Below, in pieces: positions 25,501-38,400 of a DNA stretch of 64,000 nucleotides. Source of the DNA: Bufo bufo (taxonomy: Eukaryota; Chordata; Amphibia; Anura; Bufonidae); the NCBI RefSeq assembly GCF_905171765.1, contig NC_053392.1, positions 372,568,463-372,632,462 of the forward strand. The letters run 5' to 3'. Position 1 is the stretch's first letter, and each line of letters opens with the position of its first letter. The notes under the pieces were generated by a model, which was not told where the DNA came from, searched no databases, and saw only the letters and a list, made by a program, of their open reading frames with translations. A program made the translations under genes and the position numbers.

Positions 25501-27546
25501 CCCCTCGGCACCTTCCGTTGGGCCTTCTGCAACCCATAGCCACCGGGGAGCGCCCATGGTCACACCTGGGGATGGATTTCATTGTGGACCTCCCTGCATC
25601 CCGAGGCCATACGGTCATTCTCATGATTGTGGATCGGTTTTCCAAAATGTGCCACTGTGTTCCTCTCAAGAAGTTACCCTCTGCACAAGAGTTGGCCACG
25701 ATTTTTGCCAGGGAGGTCTTCCGGTTGCACGGTTTGCCCAAGGAGATTGTGTCGGATCGGGGGAGTCAGTTTGTGTCCAGGTTCTGGCGCGCCTTTTGCT
25801 CCCAGTTGGGGATTCATCTCTCCTTCTCCTCGGCCTACCACCCTCAGTCCAATGGGGCCGCAGAACGATCCAATCAGGCCTTGGAGCAATTCCTTCGTTG
25901 CCATGTCTCCGATCACCAAGACAATTGGGTTGACCTCCTGCCTTGGGCTGAGTTTGCCAGGAACACGGCGGTGAACTCTTCCTCTGGGACGTCTCCCTTC
26001 ATGGCCAATTATGGGTTCCAACCTGCCGTGTTACCGGAGGTATTCTCTCCCCAGGATATTCCGGCTGTGGAGGATCACCTTTCCGTCCTACGTGCTTCTT
26101 GGGTACAGATCCAGAAGTCCCTTGAGGTCTCTGCGCAGCGCCAGAGACTCCAGGCTGATCGCAGACGAGCGCCTGCTCCTTCCTACCAGGTCGGAGACCG
26201 TGTATGGTTGACCACCCGCAACCTCAACCTTCGAGTGCCCACTCCCAAGCTGGCGCCTCGCTTTGTTGGTCCCTTCCGAGTGCTTCGCAGGGTAAACCCG
26301 GTAGCCTATGCCCTTGCGCTTCCTCCTGGCATGCGGATCTCCAACGTGTTTCATGTCTCCCTGTTGAAGCCACTGGTGTGTAATCGTTTCACTTCCTCGG
26401 TTCCTCGGCCTCGTCCGGTCCAAGTGGGCAATCGTGAGGAATATGAGGTGAGCAATATCCTGGACTCACGCCTGGTCCGCGGTCGGTTGCAGTTTTTGGT
26501 CCATTGGCGTGGTTATGGTCCAGAGGAGCGTTCCTGGGTTCCCTCCGCAGATGTCCATGCTCCTGCCTTGCTCCGAGCCTTCCACGCACGCTTCCCTCAG
26601 AAAACGTTTTGTGCTCCGCGGAGGAGGGGCCCTTGAGGGGGAGGTACTGTCATGGTCTTACCTTCTTGCTGTTCTCCTTCGTTTGACATGTGCTGGCGGC
26701 CATCTTGGTTTCTGGGTTTCTTGTAGCCTTCCACCCTGCGGCTCCTCCTTCCCACTGGGAGGAGCTGGATGCCTAGCTCATATATATAGGAGGTCTGTGG
26801 CTTCAGTTCCTTGCTTGGTCCTCTTGTGTTCACATGCTTCTAAGACTGCTGCTGCTTCTGGTTCCTGATCCTGGCTTCGTCTGACTACCCTGCTGGTTCC
26901 TGATCCTGGCTTCGTCTGACTACCCTGCTGGTTCCTGATCCTGGCTTCGTCTGACTACCCTTCTGGTTCCTGACCTCTGGCTTCGCAAAGACTCTGCTCG
27001 GTTTCACCATCCGTTTGGACTTTGCTTTACAGCTTTATTTTCAATAAAGCCTTCTTATTTTCACTTATCTCTTGTTGTACGTCTGGTTCATGGTTCCGTG
27101 ACAGCCCCTTAGTGCCAATTGGGCATCGTTTAAATGCCACGGGCTAACTGAGCATTGTTTCTGACCATGTCCATCCCTTCATGACCACCATGTACCCATC
27201 CTCTGATGGCTACTTCCAGCAGGATAATGCATCATGTCACAAAGCTCGAATCATTTCAAATTGGTTTCTTGAACATGACAATGAGTTCACTGTACTAAAA
27301 TGGCCCCCACAGTCACCAGATCTCAACCCAATAGAGCATCTTTGGGATGTGGTGGAACGGGAGCTTCGTGCCCTGGATGTGCATCCCTCAAATCTCCATC
27401 AACTGCAAGATGCTATCCTATCAATATGGGCCAACATTTCTAAAGAATGCTATCAGCACCTTGTTGAATCAATGCCACATAGCATTAAGGCAGTTCTGAA
27501 GGCAAATGAGAAATAGAACAGGTGTTCCTAATAATTCTTTAGGTGA

Positions 27547-27597
<51 letters not shown>

Positions 27598-30500
27598 TAA
27601 ACTCTCTACTGAATTTATTAAAGGAAAGCCGTGAGCACCAGTAGTGTGGTGACAGACCCGACGATTTTAGTGGTTTGTTACTCCTGCTCTGACAGCATTC
27701 AGTAGTTTTAGAGTACTTATCTGCTAAAGCCTACGCCAGCGCTGTGAGAGAGATGAGTCTGATGCTCACTGTCCATGCCCTCCCCCACCTCTGGACAGTG
27801 ATTGACAGTTTCCTTTCCTTTGTGCATAGGAAAGAAACCTGTCAATCATAATCTGTAGGCGGTGGAGAGCTGGGGGAGTTTGCATCATCTGATTCATCTC
27901 TCTAGCAAGGCTGGAGTGTTCTGAGGTTTTTAGCCGATCTGCACTCTAAAACTACTGAATACCATAACAAGAGGGAAAGACCGCTAAAATCATCAGTCGC
28001 TGTGCCACCTCAGTGAGGTCAAGATTGTACAGGTGACAAGTTCCCTTTAAGGCACTTTTAGATGTGCCCTTAAGCTGCTACAGTATTGTATCTTAATGAC
28101 TAGTTGACGTGAATAGAGTTTCTTAAAATATAATTTCTACAATGCAAGAAAAAAACTGGGCAGCTTCAGGGCATGATTTTTATATTTTTATTTAAAATTG
28201 AAAAGCCTATGTAACATTCAGTATGAGAATTCGGTTGCAACACTGCAACAGTTCTTGGAACAATTTCCTGGAATTATGTCTTTACAAACACATATGCAAT
28301 TATGTTTTATAGTCGTGTTAGTGTACCATATTATAATTCTGCTATTCGTTTTCTTAAATTAAAGATGTTCGAGAAATTTGTCTAACGTACCTAGAGACTT
28401 GCACAAAATGTATCATGCCACATTCACTATTTTGTTAAAGAAGCACTCTACCATTATTGGTTGCCCCCCGTTTGTACATGAGAGAGAGGGTACTGCAGTT
28501 AATCACCTTGGTTCAGGTCTGCTGTTACATAATGTGACCTGCAATCTGACTTCCCAAGTCCTACAGGATCTGCCTGTGTCAACCAGAAGTCAATCTGTTT
28601 ATGCAAGTCCATGAGCGCTTCAATGTGTGAGTCTTGCTGAGCAAATGCTGTAGGACTCAGTTAGATTGCGAGTCATGGTGTGCAATGGTGGACCAATACA
28701 GTTATACAGCAACACAGCTACCAGTAAGGTGATTAACTGTAGTACCCAGAGGCGTAGCTATAGGGGGTGCAGAGATAGCACTGGCTACTGGGCCTAAGAT
28801 CCTGACGGGGCCCAAAGACCCTTGTGCCAAATAAAAAAACACTGATATTATAGAAACTGCATGCAGGTCACGTTACACCTCTGGCTGGAGGAGAGGGGTT
28901 AGGTTAAGAATTTGGCAGGGGGGTGGGGTGCAGTTTCAATTTTTGCCTCAGGCAGCACGAAGGCTATGTGCTTCCCTGCCCTTGGCCACAAAGCACTGAG
29001 GGAAGGGGAAGCCCAAGCTGAACTCTTTCACCAGGGCCCATAGAAACATAGAATGTATCGGCAGATAAGAACCATTTGGCCCATCTAGTCTGCCCAATAT
29101 ACTGAATAGTATGAATAGCCCCTGGCCCTATCTTATATGAAGGATGGCCTTATGCCTATCCCATGCATGCTTAAACTCCTCCACTGTATTTGCAGCTACC
29201 ACTTCTGCAGGAAGGCTATTCCATGCATCCACTACTCTCTCAGTAAAGTAATACTTCCTGATATTACTTTTAAACCTTTGCCCCTATAATTTAAAACTAT
29301 GTCCTCTTGTAGCAGTTTTTCTTCTTTTAAATATTCTCTCCTCTTTTACCTTTGTTGATTCCCTTTATGTATTTAAAAGTTTCTATCATATCCCCTCTGT
29401 CTCGTCTTTCTTCCAAGTTATACATGTTAAGGTCCTTTAATCTTTCCTGGTAAGTTTTATCCTGCAATCCATGTACCAGTTTAGTAGCTCTTCTCTGAAC
29501 TCTCTCCAAAGTTTTAATATCCTTCTGGAGATATGGTCTACAGTACTGCGCACGATACTCCAAATGAGGTCTCACTAGTGCTCTGTAGAGCAGCATGAGC
29601 ACCTGCCTCTTTCTACTGGTAATGCCTCTCCCTATACACCCAAGCATTCTGCTAGCATTTCCTGCTGCTCTATGACATTGTCTGCCTACCTTTTAAGTCT
29701 TCTGAAATAATGACCCCTAAATCCCTTTCCTCAGATACTGAGGTTAGGACTGTATCACTGATTTTATATTCTGCTCTTGGGTTTTTACGCCCCAGGTGCA
29801 TTATTTTGCACTTATCCACATTAAATTTTAGTTGCCAGATTTTTGACCATTCCTCTAGTTTTCCTAAATCCTTTTCCATTTGGTGTATCCCTCCAGGAAC
29901 ATCAACCCTGTTACTTATCTTTGTGTCATCAGCAAAAAGACACACCTTACCATCGAGGCCTTCTGCAATTTCGCTGCTAAAGATATTAAACAATATGGGT
30001 CCCAGAACAGATCCCTGAGATACCCCACTGGTAACAAGACCTTGGTCTGAATATACTCCATTGACTACAACCCTCTGTTGCCTGTCCCTCAGCCACTGCC
30101 TAATCCATTCAACAATATGGGAGTGCAAGCCCAAAGACTGCAATTTATTGATAAGCCTTCTGTGTGGGACAGTATCGAAAGCCTTACTGAAGTCTAGATA
30201 AGCGATGTCTACTGCACCTCCGCCATCTATTGTTTTAGTCACCCAATCAAAAAAATCAATAAGATTAGTTTGACATGATCTCCCTGAAGTAAACCCATGC
30301 TGTTTTTCATCTTTCAATCCATGGGATTTTAGATGTTCCACAATCCTCTCCTTAAGTATGGTTTCCATTAATTTCCCCACTATTGATGTCAGGCTTACTG
30401 GCCTATAGTTGCCCGATTCCTCCCTACTACCTTTCTTGTGAATCGGCACAACATTTGCTAATTTCCACTCTTCTGGGGCGACTCCTGTTGCCAGTGATTG

Positions 30501-33500
30501 GTTAAATAAATCTTTAGCTACGCCCCTGGTAGTACCCTATCTCTCACGTTGCTTACAAACAAGGGCAACCATAAAAAAAAAATCCCAGTGATTCGTACTT
30601 CTTTAAATATAGCACAGTATGTTCACATGAGCCAAATTGGCTGCAGACATTTGCAGCTGGCAATTCTGCTCTATATGTCTGAATGTGTTTTTTTTCTCTC
30701 CTCATATTAAGAAAGCCTATTCAGATGTATGGGACATATCTGCCACGTGTGAACTTACCCTAAGGATGGGTTCACACCCAGGGTTTTAGTGGTATTTTTG
30801 GTAAAACATCAGCTCCAGATGTTCAATGATGATCTATGAGAAGTATGAAATGTATAACACTCAAAGATTTTCTGCTACTAGCGTTTTGTTAATTAGGTGG
30901 AGTTTTTTGCATCTGGAATTTTTTTTTAAAAACTGCAGCAAGTTTTCGGTGTTATTTTCTGGTGTTTTGACATCATATAGAGGAAAAACACCAGAAAAAA
31001 GCATTGTTGTTCACACTTAGGCAAAGGCCATAAAAACCGCATGTAGTATGGAAAAAATCACAAGCATTTTCTATAGACCTTTTGGACAAAATCAACCGAG
31101 CAAAACGACATCTGTGTAGGGGTGTTTAGTGGCAATTATCTTTGTTGTTTTTTTAAGTAAAAATGGCAGCTGCAGATGTTAGCTGAAAGTCTATAGGAAA
31201 TATGAAAAGCAGGACACATACTTATTTTTGCAATTTGAGTATTTGTTACTTGGTATTGGTATTTCTGGGTTTATGGCATTTAAAAAAAAAAAAAAAAAAC
31301 ACTTTACAGTATGTTGAAGCTCTGTCTTTTTTCTGTCATTCTGACATCTCCTTCGCTTTAGGGAAAAAACACCAGAAAAATAATGGTGATTAAATAGTTT
31401 TGAGAAAAATAAAAATAAAATAAAAGCACTAAAACAAACCCCAAAAACAGCAGTTATAGTAAAGCTTATATAGTATTCTTAGGCTATCTAGTTCAATTTA
31501 TCATTCTTCCTTTGTAGGTATGGATAACTGCCATGAACCAAGGGTTAAAGACTGCCACTTTCTTCTGGCCTGGATCGGATACAAAGATTAAAGGATCATA
31601 TCCAAATATTTATAAAGAGTACAATGGGTGATTTACAAGCTTTATTATGGTTTAACAATGTTCTACAGTATAGCTCACAGGATTGAAACTAGACCAATTC
31701 AAACACTTGGAGATTACCTCTTTCCTAACATTACAAGCTTGGAAAAGTTATGGAATTTATGGAAACTTTTGATAAGTTTCTATAGATCTGGTCTAGAACA
31801 ATGATTTCCTAGAAGACGGATGATGAGCCATGTTTTCATACTGCAGCTCATAACTAATACTGAGAGGGTTGAATCAAGTTATAACTTAGTACCTGAATAC
31901 AACTGCTGGGTTCATATCTGTGAGCCATGTTGCACTATATGTCTCAAGGAAATTTCACCTTTAGGCCTATTGCACACGATCGTAGGTGTCCCATTGCGGT
32001 ATTGCGGACCGCATACGCGGATCCGCAATTCTGTGTGCATTCCGCATCACGGATGTGGACCCATTGACTTGAATGGGTCCGCAAATCCGGAAATGCGGAA
32101 TGGTGCTGAGTGGTTCCGTGGGGTTTTGTCCCGTACTTCCGTTCCGTAAAAAGACAGAGCATGTCCTATATTTTTGCAGAACGGGCGGATCGCGGACTCA
32201 TTAAAGTGAATGGGTCCAACATCCGCTGTGGCTGCCCCACAGTCGGTGTTTGTGCATTGCGTCCCATGGGGCGCACACGTTCGTGTGCAGGAGGCCTAAG
32301 TGTATGCTCACCTTTGACGCTACTTTGGACGCATGAACTGCGAAAGCTGAAATGTATCTATAGTGCCCCATTGACACAGGATATGCCAAAAGAGTGTTCT
32401 TTTAGCAAAACCTAGGCCAGTATGTGTAGCCATGCTTTTATTTTCATTTGTATTGAATAGTATAGTGCAGTGTTCCGCAACTCCATTCCTCAGGGTCCAC
32501 CCACCAGTCATGATTTGAGAATATCCCACAGAATAAATACCTGTCTGAAGTCCTGATGCACTGACACTAATTATATAACTTGCTAAATACTAAGGAAATC
32601 TTGAAAACATGACCGACAGGTGGGGCCTAAGAACTGGAGTTGAGGAACACTGGTATAGTACACTACCCAATTCCACTCAGAGGCAAAGATTTTTAAAAAG
32701 TATCCTGTGAGGCATAGATTTTTTTTTTTTCGTTTTGTGGTTTTATAAGCAACACATGCCACTGTATGCATTTATAGTTGAATATGTTGGAGCCTCCCAT
32801 CTAAGGTTTACATTGAGAAATACTTCCGCTCATTGACAAAAAAAAAAAAACATCAAGAAGGAGTAGTTGGAATTGAATGGAACTTTGTGTGAATGTAATC
32901 TAGATATATGTAAGTGATTACAACATTAGAGTGAAAGGATACGTTTATTGCGGGAAAGCAGTACAACTGAAATGAGACTCTAGTACCCTGTTGGGCCTCT
33001 TCTATCCTGGATACAAGATGAGATATGGTTGGGCATGGAGACATACAGGTTCTGTATGGTATTCTGATGCACATTTACCCACAGATGGACATGTAGATCC
33101 TGCACACTTGAAGGATGCTGATGCTGACACCCCAGCTGGTCCCATAAATGCTCGATTGGCGATAAGTCTGGTGACCAGGAAGGCCAAGGAAGTGTTGTAA
33201 TCTGGAGGAGACATTCTTGGGAAACTCTTGCTGTTTGTGGGCGAGCATTATTCTGCTGAAAAATGCTGGTTAGAAGCCCTGCTATGAGAGGCAACACATG
33301 GGCCTGCAGGACGTCTTGCACATATCGCTGAGCTGTTAGTATCCCTCATATCACTACTAGGGGTGACAACTGTCATATGTGATCGCTCCCCAGATTATCA
33401 CGCCAGCAGTTGGTGCAGTGTGTCACTCCACAGCAAAGGCAGGATTGAAGCACTCGGCACAAGGCCTCCATACTCAAACCCGACCGTCATGGGATATGAA

Positions 33501-35002
33501 GCAGAACCTGGATTCATCACTAAAGACAATACGGTTCCACTCCATAACAGTCCAGTTTTCTTGTTCTTGACACTGCTGCAAAAAAAGTCAACGGTGGCTT
33601 GCTGTCAATGGCAGGACATGTAATGGGTGGTATGACACCAAATTTCCTTCTGCTAAGCTCCTGAAAATGGTCCAGTCAGAGACAGGGGCGTGTACTGAAG
33701 GTGCCACCTGTGTCTGGATGGTGGACAATAAAAGTGTGGGAGCTGATGGTGATTGTTGGCATATCAAATGATCCTCTCGAATGGTGGTCTGTCTGGGCGC
33801 GTAGAGTCTGTTTGTTATATGTGTGTGCACCCATGTAACCACTGCACAATTTGCCAACGACTATCCTGCTTCTCTTAATCCAATGAGGTGCCCCCTCCCA
33901 AAGTATGTCAACTGGGCAAAACTCATTCAAGTACTTCATAGTCAGGTTTAGCAGTCAATGATCTCTCACCAAGAAGTACACTATTAAAAAGTAGCTTCGG
34001 AGAGCCATTTTACAGGGCAATGGGGGAAGTGCTTTTAAGTGCTCTTGTGGCGAAACCCAGTGTTGAATTGGACTATACTTGTAATCATTTACAAATATAC
34101 CTGATACATAACTGCATACTGAGTATTGCAGCAATCTGACATTTCTATCTGGGTGTGTTATGATTATTTTTTGGCAATGAATGTACTTCCATAGGATGCA
34201 CAAACGCAATGTTGAACAGCACCTTGTGTTGCTCTTAAAGTTGATCTCTTAGACACTGCTCTGCTAAGTTTTCCTTCTGTACCAGGCATTTACAATAGAC
34301 TTATAGTAGTTTAAGGCCAATTTCACATTTTCGGTAGCACATCCTGTTCCCTTGGAGAGATAGGCTGCTGAAAAATGATTACTTTTGTGGCTGCATAAAA
34401 CATCTGAACAGCCACCAAATGAGGGTTTGCACTTTTGATGGTTGATTGGTACCATGTTTAGAAAGACTGATCAGCTGAACCATTGTTCCTAGAAATGTTC
34501 CTTCCCGATCATTGGCCTGTGTCAAAAGGCCTTCACTTACTTTAATCTTCACTCTTTTTCTACAAACTGTAGGTTGAAAAGAAATAGTAGAGGAACTGAA
34601 GTGGTGGCACCCTTCATATTTCTTGTTTTGTTAGATTGCACCATGTTCCTTCCTTTGCTATTTTCTCTAGAATGACTTCTGTAAAACCTATTGAATATTT
34701 AATATAGTACTTTTTTTTTCTTCAGATCAGTACCTTTTGAAACTAGAGTCATGTCTATTCTAAAATGGTTGCAGCTACCTGAAGAAATTAGGTGAGATAT
34801 CTTTTCATGTGATCAACAGTGTACTTTAATTGTAGGCAATATCATAAAACCACTTTCATAGACTTTGGGGAATTTCCTTAAAGGGATTCTGTCACCTCTT
34901 TTTACCCTATAGAGTTGCGGACATGCACGGCTAGATCGCCGCTAGCATGTCGGCAATATACCTGTCCCATATATTTGAGTGGTTTTATTGAGTGTAAAAA
35001 AT

Positions 35003-35049
<47 letters not shown>

Positions 35050-35393
35050 AATCAGCCTGGTAAGGAGCCCAAGGGGCTGCACTAACTGTTCTGGAGCCCA
35101 GCCACGCCCCCCTGTGAAGGCGCCCAGCACACCTGTATCCAGGAATCTCCTTCTTGCTCACAAAGTCAGCTCGCGCATGCGCTGTGTCACCATAGTGTTC
35201 CTTCCCTGTGCTGGCATCAGCCTCAGGCAAGGAACTGCACATGCGCGAGCTCGCGCATCGCAAGATTACGGCAATCTGACTTCGTGAGCAAGGAGGAGAT
35301 TCCTGGATACAGGCGGTGCTGGGCTCCTTCACAGGGGGGCGTGGCTGGGCTCAAGAACGGTTAGTACAGCGCCTTGGGCTTATTACCAGGCTG

Positions 35394-35428
<35 letters not shown>

Positions 35429-38400
35429 CATTTTTTACACTCAATAAAACCACTCAGATATATGGGACAGGTATATTGCGGACATGCTAGCGGCGATCTA
35501 CCCGTGCATGTCTGCATCTCTATAGGGTAAAAAGAAGTGACAGAATCCCTTTTAAGTTCAGTTTCTAATATACAGTACTGTACATCTATGACACAAACCA
35601 TTCCTTCTGGAGCAATTTAGGTGATGAGGTAGAATAGTCTTGAGACATTCAAATTTACAAATACTGCTTTACAGATATTGTCATCACTACACAATGGGGC
35701 TCAAAATCTAAGTTCCCTATCCGTATGTCTTCGAAGTGTGGGAGGAAACCAAAAGAAACTCACACAAACACAAAGAGAACATACAAACTCCATGCAGATT
35801 TAAACCTAGGACCTCAGTGCTGCAAGGCATTAGTGCTTACTGAGCCACAGTGGTTGAATTTTGTGAATGCTGATAATAGCAGAAAATTATATGAATATTT
35901 GATAATCAACTCGCCTTCATTATCTGAATCACTCCCACTCTGAGTGACATATTGTCACGTTGGGGAGTGTGGGAAACTCCACACCAAACACCGTGGAGAA
36001 ATGGGGATGGCAGCTAGTCCTGGACACAGGGAAAAGGGAGCAGGTCACCTCCTACAGCCACCCTAATCCTGGCCCTGACTCCTCACACCGTTTGAGCGGA
36101 CCCAGATGGTAGGACGACTCATACCCAGAAACCTCGGACCCTGGAATCCCTGAACAGCCCTACAGATAATGAAAGGGTGTGAGACATCCTGTTCCTCCAA
36201 GATACGGAATAACAGGACTCTCTCCCGGCCTAGATGCAGGGAAAAGAGGAGACCATGAACAGCTACCGATCCAGAACAACACACTTACCTGCCGCAGCCA
36301 CACGACTGGAACCCGTGCATATGTACTGGAGCCCACACACCAAACAGGACACAGTACAAACACCAAACATAGAAACCAGCAAACCAGTAACTGCCTGGAC
36401 CCCCATGCGGACAGGATGCATGAAGGCACCTGCAGACAGAGCTGCTAACTGATTTGTAGTTCCCCCTCTGGGGAACCCTGGGGCCCTCTCACTGAAGGCA
36501 CAGATACACAGGGAGATGACTAGCATCCATGCAGGACTGAGCATACACCATAGACAAACCAGACATGGAACATCAAACAATATATCACAACACCCACTCA
36601 TACATAAACAACACCATACCACAAAACAGATAGTGAAGGGAAGGAGAATATGGGAAGACATCGGAGAGACATCAATGTCCCACTAGGTGGCCCTCAAGGA
36701 CTGGGCAAATGGAACACCCAGGAAAGGAGCAAAGCTTCAGCACCAACAGAGGCTAGAGGACAACTAACTCCAGCCTACAAGCCAGGCAATATAAACCCCT
36801 AGTGGCCACACTCAGCTAAGTTATTAAGCTCTCCAGCACCAGACAGGGAAGGAACCCCGAGGAAGGAGCAAAGCACACACATGCTGCAAACCACACGTTG
36901 CCCCTGGCAAACAGCATGCACGGCTAACTTGTCACGGCGCACAACAACAAGACCGAGACACAGCCATGACAAATATATATGTATGTGTATGAGCAAACTA
37001 TAACATTCTCCTGGACAGTTATGGGTAAATGGCTGGTTGTTACCATTCCCATTTTCAAAGGGATGTGTCTGACCCTGACAGCTGTGATTGCACAATGACA
37101 AACTTTGTAGGGACACACCCCTTTGACAAGGGGAATGCTAGCACCCAGTTGGCAATTTAACAGGGGGATAGCACATTGTAGAGCAGTGGTCCCAAATCAG
37201 TGGCTTGGGAGCCACATGTGGCTGCCATGGGAGTCCTTAGTTATGACCACATCTACTGGCTATTGACATTGTTAGAGACCTATCCTAGATTTACCACCAA
37301 ACAGTGCCAATTTGAATGGTGTTATACTAGTGTTAAAGTTCACAGTAAAATATTTATCAGCAAATGTTTGCAATTTCATGTTTTGTTTCTCCACATTCAA
37401 AATTTCTCTCCTCTGTTTTTGAATTGCCTTTTGCTCGTGACCATCAATGAAAGTTGAATGTGGCCTACAACATACAAAAGGTTGGGGAGCTCTGTTGTAG
37501 AGTTCTAAGGAATGATGCTCCACAGTTACATTATGTGGTATACAGAAGTTCAGGAGACAATAATATTAGCATCATAGGCATGCAATATTGTGCCAGTGAA
37601 CTACCAGAGTGAAAAACTTTACACTTTTCTGCAGTTAAAACCTGCAGTGCTCCATTCTTATGTATAGAGCCTAACATGTTAGAACATTAAGAATGCTGTT
37701 GTGTGTTCATTCAAAATGATTGACAAGTGTGTGTCGTTCTTGGCACTGTTTGATTTAGACCACACTTTTACACTCTGTATTTAGAAGAACCAGATTCATC
37801 AGGACACTGGCATGGTCCAGTCAGCTCTGCAGTAAGTAAAACACCTGAATGTTTTCTTTAATTCCTATTATCTTAATATGCATGGCAGAGCTGGTGTTCA
37901 CTAGTTTGGTATTTGCAAGATTTGTTTCCCATCTACAACTTGTGATACAAAAATAAAGATCTGTTTTTAACTATGGTGCAATATCTTAACCCCTTCCTGC
38001 TCATCGACATACTATTACATCATTGGGCAATGGTAGTTAATGCTCAGTCCTGTAATAGTACATCATGGTGATGGCTCCGGAGCTGTGCCTGCACCATTGC
38101 TTGTGGGTGCCAGCTCTATTATAAAACTTGCATGCTTCTAACACTGCCAGGATCAGAGATAACTCAGATTCTGGTAGTTTAACCCCCCACAGCACAGCAT
38201 CTGATAGGTTAGAAAGAGTAGGGGAGCTCCTCTGTCCTCCAGTTGGTACCCCACAAATGCAATTGCAGTGTTGAGTAGTTGTCAAGCAGCCGGGAACCTT
38301 CTGAAGGCCCCCAGTCCTGACCTGTCCCAACTGCTATTACATCCTCTTCTGACAGGAAGTAATAGACTGCATGTGAGACTTACTATCTACTGTAATACAA

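Larger units (their letters stand above)
21877..27103 (+). mobile_element. Ty3/gypsy chromovirus-type LTR retrotransposon, full length
   Basis: A complete LTR retrotransposon: left LTR 21877-22297, one long gag-pol frame, a purine-rich tract before 26648 and right LTR 26648-27103. LTRs begin TG and end CA, and gcccc is duplicated at both flanks. Apart from the count of a 35-bp internal unit and at least one substitution (cttattt versus cttatct), the LTRs look identical, so insertion was recent. The integrase chromodomain and the putative self-priming site place it with the Tf1/sushi-type chromoviruses. No env-like frame is present, so it should move only within cells. Confidence 0.95.
21109..27549 (+). 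mobile_element. Tc1/mariner-like element B, split by a gypsy element
   Basis: The left end reads ctcacctaaagaattattag and the right end is its inverse, ending ctttaggtgagtg at 27549, followed by a (TA)n tract. The same family recurs at 53879-54924. The gypsy element occupies 21877-27103; the two flanks rejoin at the duplicated gcccc. Without it, the Tc1 would be about 1.2 kb. Confidence 0.9.

Noticed and set aside
36063..36661. Several Cys-rich minus-strand frames
   Set aside because: They lie in a probable solo LTR, overlap one another in different frames and show no recognisable domain.
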